Positions 43,110 through 51,180 of a stretch of 64,000 nt of DNA are shown here, piece by piece; position 1 is the first letter of the stretch; every line of letters starts with the position of its first letter. Where the stretch lies: assembly GCF_014646095.1 (NCBI RefSeq), contig NZ_BMMU01000027.1, positions 19,051 through 83,050 of the forward strand, read 5' to 3'. A model generated the notes under the pieces. It saw only the letters and a program-made list of their open reading frames with translations. It was not told the DNA's origin and did no database searches. The stretch is from Streptomyces lacrimifluminis. Its GTDB lineage: Bacteria > Actinomycetota > Actinomycetes > Streptomycetales > Streptomycetaceae. Position numbers and translations under genes: made by a program.

Positions 43110-43498
43110 CCAACTGGCCCCGTCGGGGCTTCTGGTGCGAGTGCTGGACCGAGGACCTCACCGAGGCGGAGCCACCTGCACTCCGGGGATCCTTCGACGC
43201 CTACTCAGCGCCCCAGGCGGACAGATGGATCTCCATCGCGCTGCGGACCATCTCACCGGCACTCGACTCGGACGCCTCCGACGAGGCATGGGCCTGGCTC
43301 TACGAAGGACGCATCGAAACCAGAAGAGCACTCCTGCACGCAAAACCCTGCACCGTCTCCGTCACCCACGCTGATACCCGCATCACTTGGACTGTCCGAC
43401 CCGCGCTCTTCCTGCCCCTCGCGCACCGACAGGCGACCGAACTCCCAGCCTGCGCACACGACTTCAAAGCCCCCACCAGCCACAGAGCCCAGCACTGA
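43103..43498 (+). CDS. Small AICE protein of unknown function
   Basis: 131 residues, soluble (LTNWPRRGFWCECWTEDLTEAEPPALRGSFDAY..., TWTVRPALFLPLAHRQ). GTG 43103 with GGGAGG six bases upstream; coupled to the HATPase gene. No family recognised. Last gene of the Nudix-HATPase operon before the low-GC cargo. Confidence 0.65.
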   Translation: MLTNWPRRGFWCECWTEDLTEAEPPALRGSFDAYSAPQADRWISIALRTISPALDSDASDEAWAWLYEGRIETRRALLHAKPCTVSVTHADTRITWTVRPALFLPLAHRQATELPACAHDFKAPTSHRAQH

Positions 43499-43549
43499 GT
43501 TACAACTTTCTCTACTGGTTCAAGGCGGCTCGCTCCGCTCCCCGCGCGC

Positions 43550-43570
43550 GGCCCGGCCCCCGGCCGGGCC
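43550..43570. terminator. Strong GC hairpin between AICE operon and RT gene
   Basis: GGCCCGGCC CCC GGCCGGGCC, a 9-bp stem. No U tract. It may end the Nudix operon or mark the edge of the RT cargo; the 43499-43746 gap also holds the RT promoter and shows the fall in GC from about 43640 on. Confidence 0.45.
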
Positions 43571-43746
43571 TGCGCTCCTGTCTCCGCCCCGCTCCAGCCC
43601 GGCCGGCGCCCGTGCCGCGCTGACAGCAATCGGACGCCTGCGACCCGAGAAAGGGAAGGGCCGCGTGCGCCGAAATAGCAGGCAACACACGAAGTTGGCG
43701 GGCACAATGTCAGGCAACATCTCGCTAGGGGATTGGGAAGGACTAC

Positions 43747-45294
43747 GTGCTGGTCTCGCCGAAAATCATGCAGTCGCTCGACCTGAGCTCGTCCACCGAA
43801 TTCTGCCTATCGACTCCACTCGACAGGCTTCCAATTTTGATCTCAGATCGATGCCTCATGGATTCAAAAAGGTCCGTCATCAAGTGGGTGGAGGCAAATT
43901 TCTGCGGAGGCACGCGCATCCCCAAAGAAATCATGACAATGCCAAAAAATAAATTTGGCCAGCGACCGATCATTCTTACTTCGCTGACATCCCGCATCAT
44001 TTATCAGGCGCTAGTTTCAAGCGTCGCGGATTCAATGGAACCCAACAGTCGAGGCGGAGAGGGATGGGTACAACACGAGACATTTGCTGAAGAGTCTCCG
44101 AGCGAATTCATCGTTGAGGTCGATATCGCGGCTTGCTACGAGTTCATCGATCACGAACGACTTCGCCAGGAACTCGTGGCACGTACCCTTAATGTCGAAG
44201 TCGCTAGGAGTATCACAGATTTTCTAGGAGAATGCTCACCGAACAAAAGAGGACTCCCCCAGCTAACCTCTGCCAGCGACACACTGGGAGACCTCTATCT
44301 AAGTGTCATCCAACGACAGCTAATGCGTCAGGGATTGGAAGTATCGCGGTATGCGGACGACTTTCTAATAAGAGCCAAAAATTGGGAGCAAGCTAACGAG
44401 ACAATCGAGTACGCTGCCGAATTCGCGAGAGATCTTGGCTTGATCCTCTCTTATGAAAAGACCAGGGCGGTACGATCATCTACCTTCAAGAAAAAAGCGG
44501 AGTCCCAACGGCAACTACAGAGGCAGTACTTCGACAGCGAAAGAGAGCGAATGACTTTCTTTCATCTTGTCGGTGGAGATAGGTATGGAGATGTCTCTCT
44601 CGTGGAGCTCTTGCCAAGCGATGCGGAAACCCTCAAGGCGTCGATGCGAAGAGTGATTACCCACTGGCAAGGTGAGACGCGGGAAGCAGAGGCGAACCCA
44701 GACATAGAATTCACCCTTGAATCGTCCCTCCGCCGCATGCTTCCGTTGGCTATATCGGTATTGCAGGAGGACAGTAAGAGAATTCCAACAAAGGTATTCA
44801 CGAGCCTCGCCTTCCGAGAGCCCGTGCGCTTGGAACGTGTCTGTCAATACGTCCTAGCTAGGGCACACAGGGCGGAAGAACGGAGCGAGAGTTGGGGATT
44901 GGTGAAATCGCTCACCGATTCCGGGAGACTAAGCCCATGGGCCCGCCTATGGATCCTTCACGTGGTGAGTGAACTGCCGGAAGCGGATACATCGGCGTTT
45001 CGTGAAGTGATGAGGTGGGTTACACGGCAGCTGAGTGACCGCCATGAAACGGTACGCGCGCAAGCCGCTTGGGCTGCCGCCAAGTTTCGGAATCTCAACG
45101 AGAATCAAGTCCTCGAACTTCTGAGGTACGCAACACCAGTAACACAACCAGGTATCGCTGCAGCCATGGGTCGCAAGGCTGGTGTTCTTGCCGCAGCACA
45201 GCGCGGGGGAGGATTGAGCAATACGCTCATCAAATCTGTGACATCCGAAAACACCCTACTTAAGGAATCCTACGAATGGGGGGAGCGGATTTGA
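43747..45294 (+). CDS. Defence-type reverse transcriptase (Abi/DRT-like)
   Basis: 515 residues; GTG start with GAAGGA four bases upstream. RT blocks in order: KFGQRPIILTSLTSRIIYQAL (69-89), catalytic Asp126 in VEVDIAACYEFIDH, RGLPQLTSASDTLGDLYLS (168-186), YADD (202-205) and LSYEKT with Lys238. All metal ligands are intact. After about residue 250 there is no maturase X or endonuclease domain; a long alpha-helical part with HEAT-like repeats follows (WARLWILHVVSELPEADTS; HETVRAQAAWAAAKFRN). This plan fits abortive-infection RTs (AbiA/AbiK-like class) rather than intron, retron or DGR enzymes. GC near 47-52%, far below the flanks. Overlaps the HEPN gene. Sub-family is uncertain. Confidence 0.85.
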   Translation: MLVSPKIMQSLDLSSSTEFCLSTPLDRLPILISDRCLMDSKRSVIKWVEANFCGGTRIPKEIMTMPKNKFGQRPIILTSLTSRIIYQALVSSVADSMEPNSRGGEGWVQHETFAEESPSEFIVEVDIAACYEFIDHERLRQELVARTLNVEVARSITDFLGECSPNKRGLPQLTSASDTLGDLYLSVIQRQLMRQGLEVSRYADDFLIRAKNWEQANETIEYAAEFARDLGLILSYEKTRAVRSSTFKKKAESQRQLQRQYFDSERERMTFFHLVGGDRYGDVSLVELLPSDAETLKASMRRVITHWQGETREAEANPDIEFTLESSLRRMLPLAISVLQEDSKRIPTKVFTSLAFREPVRLERVCQYVLARAHRAEERSESWGLVKSLTDSGRLSPWARLWILHVVSELPEADTSAFREVMRWVTRQLSDRHETVRAQAAWAAAKFRNLNENQVLELLRYATPVTQPGIAAAMGRKAGVLAAAQRGGGLSNTLIKSVTSENTLLKESYEWGERI

Positions 45295-45845
45295 GTGCCG
45301 GGCCGCTCACCACATCCGGAGAGAAAACCATCCTCGAAATTGCGTCACTGATATCGCGGGCAACGGAGCACGATATTGGAAGCAACATAGTCAACTTTGC
45401 CACCTTGGCGGAAGCCCACGTCGATCGGGCCCTAAAGAAGCTAATAGATCTCTCTGGAGCGCTGGAAAATCGCGTCGGACACCAGTTCTACAAAGAGCTT
45501 CATGACTCTATATATCGCTCTTGGGACTCTAGATATAAATGGATTTCTCAGGCATTCGACGTAAACATTGCAGGGGCTAAGTTCGCCCAAGATTTCAAGC
45601 TCTTGATTGAGCTGCGAAATGCAATTGTGCATGGCGGAGGTAGGCTAACAGCGATGCAGACAGCGAAAATTCCTCAGATGATGAAGCTCAAGGACGGAAT
45701 GTCGCGGATTCTGCATGCAGAAATCCATGGTCACGATATCTTCTTGGACCAGAGAGCCGCCAATGCCGCAGCGAAAGTGTGCAGGGAGTACATTATTCAA
45801 TTCGACACCGCCGTGATTTCTTTGCATAAAAGCTTCGATGTTTGA
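45276..45845 (+). CDS. HEPN-domain protein paired with the RT
   Basis: 189 residues from ATG 45276 (AAGGA nine bases upstream); TTG 45291 with GGGGGAG before it is an alternative (184 residues). Mostly helical, with ELRNAIVHGG giving the R-x4-H (Arg114, Asn115, His119) signature of HEPN ribonucleases, after the typical long first helices (EAHVDRALKKLIDL). Overlaps the RT stop by 19 bases, so the two are co-translated. AbiA-type RTs carry a HEPN domain as a fused C-terminus; here it appears as a separate chain. Expected to be the toxic RNase effector. Confidence 0.72.
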   Translation: MGGADLSAGPLTTSGEKTILEIASLISRATEHDIGSNIVNFATLAEAHVDRALKKLIDLSGALENRVGHQFYKELHDSIYRSWDSRYKWISQAFDVNIAGAKFAQDFKLLIELRNAIVHGGGRLTAMQTAKIPQMMKLKDGMSRILHAEIHGHDIFLDQRAANAAAKVCREYIIQFDTAVISLHKSFDV

Positions 45846-46051
45846 CAACCAACGCCTCTGCAGCTTTGTGCCGCATTCAAGCGTCGGGCGTAGCGGCGCG
45901 ATGTGGTCGACGAGAACCCCAATAGCGTGGCTGACGCCGGTGGGGGTACAGCGAGACACACGCGCGCCTGGTCGGCCGGCGCACCCGCCACCGTGGCTGA
46001 CTTTCGTCGGCTGAGGCATAGGCCCCCAAGCCTCCCCTACCCCTGCTCCGT

Positions 46052-46381
46052 TCAGGGTGAGGGCGTGAAGCCGACGGCTTGGTCGAGGCGGAACGGAGAG
46101 CCTGGCGCCGTCGGAGTCCAACCCTCTCGGAGAGCAAGGTGAATGGCTTGGGCAACGCCGGACGGCAGTACAGGCGTGGCCTCGCGGCCGAACCAGTTGC
46201 TCGGATGCGGCTGGTTGGTAGTGACCACAAGCATCATGCCCGGGGAGTCTTCATGCTCGACCGCGAAAGTGCACGGCGTCCAGGCCAGTCCCTGGAAATA
46301 CGTCGGCCTGCCTCGCAGCCGCCAGCGGTAGGCCGTGCCGTCGACAACGATCCGTCGTGATCCCTTGCTGACCAGTGCCAC
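46052..46381 (-). CDS. AICE right-end protein of unknown function
   Basis: 109 residues (GTG 46381, with GGGGGAG just before it; longer frame to 46516 possible): VSKGSRRIVVDGTAYRWRLRGRPTYFQGL..., LVVTTNQPHPSNWFG, SGVAQAIHLALREGWTPTAPGSPF. The composition and the conserved NQPHPSNWF segment look like a real small streptomycete protein family; function unknown. High GC again, so the low-GC insert ends near 45850. Confidence 0.65.
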   Translation of the reverse strand: MALVSKGSRRIVVDGTAYRWRLRGRPTYFQGLAWTPCTFAVEHEDSPGMMLVVTTNQPHPSNWFGREATPVLPSGVAQAIHLALREGWTPTAPGSPFRLDQAVGFTPSP

Positions 46382-46428
46382 GACTCCCCCTTCAGCAGCG
46401 ACGATGCCAGCGAGGCTGGCCCCGCCAT

Positions 46429-46448
46429 CCGTCTCAGTTTCCGTCTCA
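46429..46448 (+). repeat. 20-bp direct repeat, right inner end of AICE
   Basis: CCGTCTCAGTTTCCGTCTCA, same as 33525-33544 and same orientation; a partial GTCTCAGTTTT recurs just outside attR at 46686. Confidence 0.6.
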
Positions 46449-46565
46449 TTCAGCGCCGTTCGCGGCCGTTCAGACGAGACCGGAGCCCGTAGCCGCTCCA
46501 GCGACCGACCGCCCATGAACGCAGGTGAACGCCCCTGTACGCGGCCCGACGCCCCACCACCACAG

Positions 46566-46653
46566 TTGGAAAGCGTGTTGGGGGCAACCCCTCACGAGTT
46601 CGAATCTCGTATCCTCCGCCAGTGCCTCACCGGGCACGATGTCGAAGGGCCCC
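46566..46653 (+). repeat. attR: right 88-bp direct repeat
   Basis: Exact copy of 33407-33494; repeats the 3' part of tRNA-Ser from the anticodon loop, so it is a 5'-less tRNA fragment. Confidence 0.95.
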
Positions 46654-46675
46654 GCTGTTCGCAGCGGGGCCCTTC
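46644..46675 (+). terminator. Original chromosomal tRNA-Ser terminator
   Basis: Stem GAAGGGCCCCGCTG/CAGCGGGGCCCTTC with loop TTCG. It differs from the element-borne version at 33485 by paired changes that keep the stem. Confidence 0.85.
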
Positions 46676-46800
46676 GTCGTGCGTGGTCTCAGTTTTGGTT
46701 GCGTTTATAGGCGACATTCAGAACATCTAGACGAACGGGCAGGCGCACGCCCCCCGCGACTCCCGGTGGGCAGTCGGCGCCAACCTGCGCTGCGGAGGGC

Positions 46801-47082
46801 CTACGGAACTTGGCGGTAGATGTCGCGGCGGTTGCCGACGGCCAGGACCCACACGATCAGCTGACCATCCTCAACCGTGTAGACAACGCGGTAGTCGCCG
46901 ACCCTGAGCCGCCAGCGGGCGCTGTGCGCCTGGAGGGCTTTGATGTCGAAGGAGGCGGTGTCGCCGGCGCCCAGCGCCTTCTGGAGTTCGGTGAGGCGGT
47001 ATAGGATGCGCAGGGCGTCCGGGCGCGGGATCTTGAGCATGTCCCGCTGGGCGTGCGACGTGAAGCGCGTGATGTGCCCCAT
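46801..47082 (-). CDS. RelE/ParE-family toxin
   Basis: 93 residues: FTSHAQRDMLKIPRPDALRILYRL, IKALQAHSARWRLRVGDYRVVYTVEDGQLIVWVLAVGNRRDIYR, the RelE barrel with the basic GDYRVVY strand. Translation-dependent mRNA cleavage is the family activity. ATG lies four bases after the antitoxin stop. It is just outside attR on the chromosome side. Confidence 0.9.
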   Translation of the reverse strand: MGHITRFTSHAQRDMLKIPRPDALRILYRLTELQKALGAGDTASFDIKALQAHSARWRLRVGDYRVVYTVEDGQLIVWVLAVGNRRDIYRQVP

Positions 47083-47086
47083 CAGG

Positions 47087-47368
47087 TCAGCCCTGATCGG
47101 CACGCAGCAGGGCGGCCATCTCTTCGAGCGAGACCGACCCTTCCGTGCCCTCGGACTCGGCTTCGTCGGCCAGTTGGTTGAGCCATGCTTCCTCGGCGTT
47201 CTCCGCGATCTCACGCAGGCGCTGGTACTCCTGGATGTCGATCACGACGGCTTCCTGCTTGCCGCGCCGAGTGATGATCGTCGGGGTTTCCTCCCGACGA
47301 GCGCGATCGATGACGTCAGCGAGGTGACTGCGGACATCCGCCATGGATTCAATCACTGGCTCAACCAT
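47087..47368 (-). CDS. Phd/YefM-family antitoxin
   Basis: 93 residues: ADVRSHLADVIDRARREETPTIITRRGKQEAVVIDIQEYQRL is the Phd/YefM DNA-binding fold, followed by an acidic helix that would bind the toxin. Upstream gene of the pair, as usual. ATG 47368 chosen; the longer frame begins upstream without a ribosome site. Confidence 0.9.
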   Translation of the reverse strand: MVEPVIESMADVRSHLADVIDRARREETPTIITRRGKQEAVVIDIQEYQRLREIAENAEEAWLNQLADEAESEGTEGSVSLEEMAALLRADQG

Positions 47369-47500
47369 GTCATGAATGTAGCAGATGTACATGATGGCTC
47401 GGGTGGTACCGGGAGGCCCCGCCGACATCGGTCTCGTGTCACCCGGGCATGAAATACGGGTCGGCCTTTCGTCCCCGGCGTTCGGGTCCTGGGCGTCGGC

Positions 47501-47894
47501 TTACACGGCGACGAGGGGCACCCTGTCGCCGCAGAGTTTCGTCATGTCGTCGATGTCCGAGGTGAGCATGACGACCGGGCGGCGCTGGCGCAGCGCCGCC
47601 TCTGCCACGGCGGCGTCGATGGCGTACTTGTGACCGTGGAGACCAGCGTTGATCAGCATGGCTGAGGCGGCCTTGGCCTCCTCGTCGCCGATGTGCACGA
47701 TCCGCACGCCGGACAGGACCCGGGCGAGCCGCGCCTTGTCGGTCCGGCGATGCACCGCTCGATGATGGTGAGCGCGCTGATGACCACCTCCATGCCCCGC
47801 CTGCGGGCTTCGGTGACGAGGGCGGCGACGGGCTCGTGCCGACGAACTTCGACAGGCCCTCGCAGTCGAGAACGAGGGTGCCTTCGTGGCTCAC
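47501..47894 (-). pseudogene. VapC-like PIN toxin broken by frameshifts
   Basis: The N-terminus (SHEGTLVLDCEGLSKFV, with the first PIN Asp), a middle part (EPVAALVTEARRRGMEVVISALTIIE) and the C-terminus (KYAIDAAVAEAALRQRRPVVMLTSDIDDM) lie in three reading frames, so at least two single-base changes are needed to restore it. GTG 47894 overlaps the antitoxin stop as in an intact vapBC. Confidence 0.8.
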
Positions 47895-48095
47895 CTTGCG
47901 GCGGGCCACCGCCCCTCCTCGGCGAACACCTCGTCGAAGACCTGGCGTGCCGCTCCTGCTCGTGCTCGGAGATCGGCCCCTGCCGGTGTTCGTAGTCGGC
48001 CAGGTACTCGTCCAGGATCTGACCGCGCAGCTCGCGCTCGACCGCTTCGGTGATGAACGCGGAGAACTCACGCTTACCGACTCGTCGGCGGATCG
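47891..48095 (-). pseudogene. VapB-like antitoxin, 5' truncated and frameshifted
   Basis: Readable as AEAIRRRVGKREFSAFITEA, VERELRGQILDEYLADYEHR..., then a one-base shift before QVFDEVFAEEGRWPAAR and the stop overlapping vapC. The expected N-terminal strand and start codon are missing: the sequence runs straight into the LuxR gene at about 48100. Confidence 0.75.
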
Positions 48096-48176
48096 CCTCC
48101 GCCGTCCTCGGTCTGGGACACCCTGGACTCGCTGACCGCGCTCTACCGGGCGGGCCGGGGCAACGAACCCAGGGCG

Positions 48177-48842
48177 GTGCCCCTGGAGATCGTGGACTCG
48201 CTCGACACCGCCATCGCCCTGATCAAACAGGCCAGCGCCGACTGCCGCCAAGAGCTGATGACCTCACAGCCGGGCGGCGGGCGCCCGGTGGGTGAACTGC
48301 GAGAGGCGTTCCAGCGCGACCTGGCGATGCTCCGGCGCGGCGTCCAGATGCGCTCCCTCTACCAGCACACCTCTCGCCGCCACATCCCGACGCGGGAGTA
48401 CGCCGAGCGGGTCACCGCCGCCGGAGCGCAGATCCGCACACTCACCGAGCTCCTGGGCCGCATGATCGCCTTCGACCGCACCGTGGTGTTCCTCCCGCAT
48501 CACCAGGCCAAGGGCGGCGCCGTCGTCATCCGGGACCCCTCGACGGTCGCCTTCCTGTGCAACGCCTTCGACCGGGCCTGGAGCATGGCGGTCCCCTACA
48601 GTCCGGCGGTCCAGGACAGTACGGTCCGGGACGACCTGGAGCTGACCATCCTCAACCTGCTCAGCGACGGCCTCAAGGACGACACGATCGCCCGCCGCCT
48701 CGGCGTCTCCCTGCGCACCTGCCGCAAGTACATCGCCGACATCTTCAAGGACCTCGGCGCGGAGAGCCGCTTCCAGGCCGGCTACCTCGCCGGCACCAGG
48801 GACCTCCTCGCCGGCCGGACGGAGGATCCGGACCACCGCTGA
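48177..48842 (+). CDS. LuxR-type regulator, N-terminally truncated
   Basis: 221 residues from GTG 48177, which has no good ribosome site. The frame is open back to 48057 without a start, and codons before the GTG still look coding (VWDTLDSLTALYRAGRGNE), so the normal 5' end is gone. C-terminal helix-turn-helix is intact (LTILNLLSDGLKDDTIARRLGVSLRTCRKYIADIFKDLG); the middle resembles the TrmB-like part of actinobacterial regulators. Lies at the edge of the metabolite genes, so it may once have controlled them. Might be non-functional. Confidence 0.65.
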   Translation: MPLEIVDSLDTAIALIKQASADCRQELMTSQPGGGRPVGELREAFQRDLAMLRRGVQMRSLYQHTSRRHIPTREYAERVTAAGAQIRTLTELLGRMIAFDRTVVFLPHHQAKGGAVVIRDPSTVAFLCNAFDRAWSMAVPYSPAVQDSTVRDDLELTILNLLSDGLKDDTIARRLGVSLRTCRKYIADIFKDLGAESRFQAGYLAGTRDLLAGRTEDPDHR

Positions 48843-48993
48843 CATCTGCGGAGGCGCGACGCGCGGGACCGTGAGCAGGCGCGGGGACGCGGAGCGGTGC
48901 GGAAGCGGACGTGGCTCCCCGGTGGACGGGGACGCGCTCGGGCCCGGGCGCGTACGGCGCCCGGGCCCGAGTCGCACGGCCCGCTCCGGCGGG

Positions 48994-51180
48994 TCAGCCG
49001 ACGGGTGCGGAGACCTTGTCGGGAACCGGCGCGGGGGCGGAGTCGTGCTCCATGCGGTCGAGGCGGAGGGCGCGGTGCAGGGCGCGCAGGGGGGACGGGG
49101 CCCACCAGTTGGCGGTGCCGAGGAGTGCCATGAGGGACGGGACGAGGAAGGCCCGTACCACCGTCGCGTCGATGAGGACGGCGAACGCCGCGCCCAGGCC
49201 CAGTTCCTGGATGAGCACCAGCCGGGACATCGCCAGCGCGCCCACCGGGATGCAGAACAGGACAGCGGCCGAGGTCACGATCCCGCCGGTGCGGGACAGG
49301 CCCTGGGCCACCGCCTCACGGTTGTCCAGGCCCTGCGACCTGGCCTCCTTGATACGGCTCAGCAGGAAGACGTTGTAGTCCGTGGAGAGCCCGAAGGCGA
49401 GCGCGAAGACCAGGACGGGTGTGGTGACCTCCAGCCCGGGCTGCGCGGCGAAGCCGAGGTTGCCGTCCTGGAACACCCACACCAGGAAGCCGAACGCGGC
49501 GCTGGTGGACAGCAGGTTCATCACCAGGGCCTTCAGCGGCAGCACCACCGAGCCGGAGAAGGCGAAGAGCAGCAGCAGGGTGACCACGACCAGGATGCCG
49601 CCGGCCACCGGCACGCTCTCGGCGATGCTCTGACGCTGTGCCAGAAAGTCCGCGGTCCTGCCGGTGTACAGGGCGGCGTACGGGGCGTCCAGGTTCTGGA
49701 CGGCGTCCACGGCGTCCTTGGCCGCCTCGTCCAGGGGGTTGTCGGTGAGGACGACGTCGACCTCCCAGTGCCGGCCGTCCAGCTCGAAGGGGGTGCCCAC
49801 CGACTCGACACCCGGAACGGCACTGATCCGCTCCGTGTAGTCGGTGAGCCGGGACATGTCCGGGGAGCCGTCGTTCTCCAGCACGATCTGGAGGGGTGAG
49901 GTGGCCCTGGCGTCGTATTCCTTGTCGAGCACCGCGGCCACCCGGCCCGCGCTGGTCTCCTGGGGCAGGAGGGTGGCGTCCACTCCGGTGAAGCGCACGC
50001 CCAGCAGCGGCGAGGCGATCACCAGCAGGACCGTCGTGGCGAGGAGCGCGAACACCGCGGGGCGGCGCATCACGCTCTGGGCCATGCGGTACCAGCGTCC
50101 CTCGGTGGCCCGCGCAACGCCGGCCGTGCGCTGCCAGCGGCGCGGGGCGAGGGAGTTGATCCGGCGGCCCAGCAGAGCGAGCAGCGGGGGCAGTCCCAGG
50201 AGGGCGAACAGCGCGGCGGACGCCACGGTGATGACGCCCGCCAGCCCCATGGACCGCAGATACGGCTGCGGGAACGCGGCCAGCGCGGCGAGTGCCGCGG
50301 CCACCGTGAGGGCGCTGAACAGCACGGTGCGGCCCGCCGTGGTGACGGTCCGCAGCACCGCCTCCGCGCCCGGTCCCCGTTCCACCAGTTCCTCGCGGTA
50401 GCGGGAGACGATCAGCAGTCCGAAGTCGATGGACAGGCCGAGGCCCAGGGCGAAGGCGAGGCTCATCGCGCCGGCGGAGACGTTCATGAACTCGGTGGCG
50501 ACGCGCAGGCCCGCCATGGTGAGCAGCAGGGAGACGATCCCGCCCAGCAGGGGGATCAGGGCGGCGACCAGTCCCCGGAAGACCAGGAACAGCACCAGCA
50601 GGATGACCGGCATGGCGAGGAGCTCCGCCTGGGTCAGGTCCTCGTCGGAGACCTCGGCCACCTGGACGTGGCCCGGGGTGGCGCCGCCGAGCCAGGTGTG
50701 GCCGCGCAGAGCGGGATCGTCCTCGACGGCCTTCTGGAGCTCCTCCACGGCCCGTACGCTCTGCTGGTCCGTCAGGGACCCCACGGCGCCCACGACCACG
50801 GTGCTGCGCCCGTCCCGGGAGATCAGCGCGGCGCCGCCCTCGGGCGAGGTGTAGTCGACGACCCGCACCACCTCGGGGCGGGAACGGAGCAGTTCCCGGG
50901 CGGCGGTCACCGCCTCCGGCGGTGTGGTGCCGGCCCTGACCGGCTCGTCGGTCCGCACCAGCAGCACATGGCCCTGCTGGGGGTCGCTCCCCGTGGCCTT
51001 GGCGATGATCTCCCGGGCCGCGACGTTGGAACCGCCCGGGTCGTCGTAGTCGGACAGGCCGTTGGAGAGTTTCTCCGACACGGTGCCGCCGTAGACCGTG
51101 GCCAAGGCGGTGACCAGGAGGGACAGGAGGAGTACGGCGATCCTTCGGCGGTGAAGGGCCGAGCCCAGAGCGGAGAACAT
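48994..51180 (-). CDS. MMPL/RND-type membrane transporter
   Basis: 728 residues with about 11-12 membrane helices and two large extracytoplasmic loops, duplicated in MmpL fashion. Seen: SALHRRRIAVLLLSLLVTALATVYG, LAFALGLGLSIDFGLLIVSRYREEL (proton relay Asp), VFALAFGLSTDYNVFLLSRIKE (Asp-Tyr pair) and the C-terminal GLGAAFAVLIDATVVRAFLVPSLMALLG. Probably exports a lipid-like or hydrophobic product of the cluster. ATG 51180 is preceded by AAGGAAGGA; the longer frame reads the repeats upstream. Confidence 0.93.
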   Translation of the reverse strand: MFSALGSALHRRRIAVLLLSLLVTALATVYGGTVSEKLSNGLSDYDDPGGSNVAAREIIAKATGSDPQQGHVLLVRTDEPVRAGTTPPEAVTAARELLRSRPEVVRVVDYTSPEGGAALISRDGRSTVVVGAVGSLTDQQSVRAVEELQKAVEDDPALRGHTWLGGATPGHVQVAEVSDEDLTQAELLAMPVILLVLFLVFRGLVAALIPLLGGIVSLLLTMAGLRVATEFMNVSAGAMSLAFALGLGLSIDFGLLIVSRYREELVERGPGAEAVLRTVTTAGRTVLFSALTVAAALAALAAFPQPYLRSMGLAGVITVASAALFALLGLPPLLALLGRRINSLAPRRWQRTAGVARATEGRWYRMAQSVMRRPAVFALLATTVLLVIASPLLGVRFTGVDATLLPQETSAGRVAAVLDKEYDARATSPLQIVLENDGSPDMSRLTDYTERISAVPGVESVGTPFELDGRHWEVDVVLTDNPLDEAAKDAVDAVQNLDAPYAALYTGRTADFLAQRQSIAESVPVAGGILVVVTLLLLFAFSGSVVLPLKALVMNLLSTSAAFGFLVWVFQDGNLGFAAQPGLEVTTPVLVFALAFGLSTDYNVFLLSRIKEARSQGLDNREAVAQGLSRTGGIVTSAAVLFCIPVGALAMSRLVLIQELGLGAAFAVLIDATVVRAFLVPSLMALLGTANWWAPSPLRALHRALRLDRMEHDSAPAPVPDKVSAPVG

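Larger units (their letters stand above)
33407..46653. mobile_element. pSAM2-like actinomycete integrative and conjugative element (AICE)
   Basis: About 13.2 kb between perfect 88-bp repeats at the 3' end of tRNA-Ser(GGA). Holds all AICE modules: tyrosine integrase and excisionase at the att-proximal end, RepSA-like replication initiator, Spd spread proteins, a TraSA-like single-protein double-stranded DNA translocase, GntR-type (KorSA) and Nudix (Pif) control genes. Cargo: YaaC-like gene, HATPase protein, reverse transcriptase plus HEPN. The backbone is high GC, the RT-HEPN segment about 50% or less, so that cargo came from elsewhere. No broken backbone gene was seen, so it may still excise and transfer. 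Confidence 0.95.

Noticed and set aside
43665..43952. 95-residue frame overlapping the RT start
   Set aside because: Out of frame with the RT, starts without a good ribosome site, and the RT frame shows clear motifs downstream; treated as a shadow.
43747..45294. RT as part of a group II intron, retron or diversity-generating element
   Set aside because: No maturase or endonuclease domain and no intron domain V hairpin seen; no msr/msd-like inverted repeats recognised nearby; no template/variable repeat pair was found.
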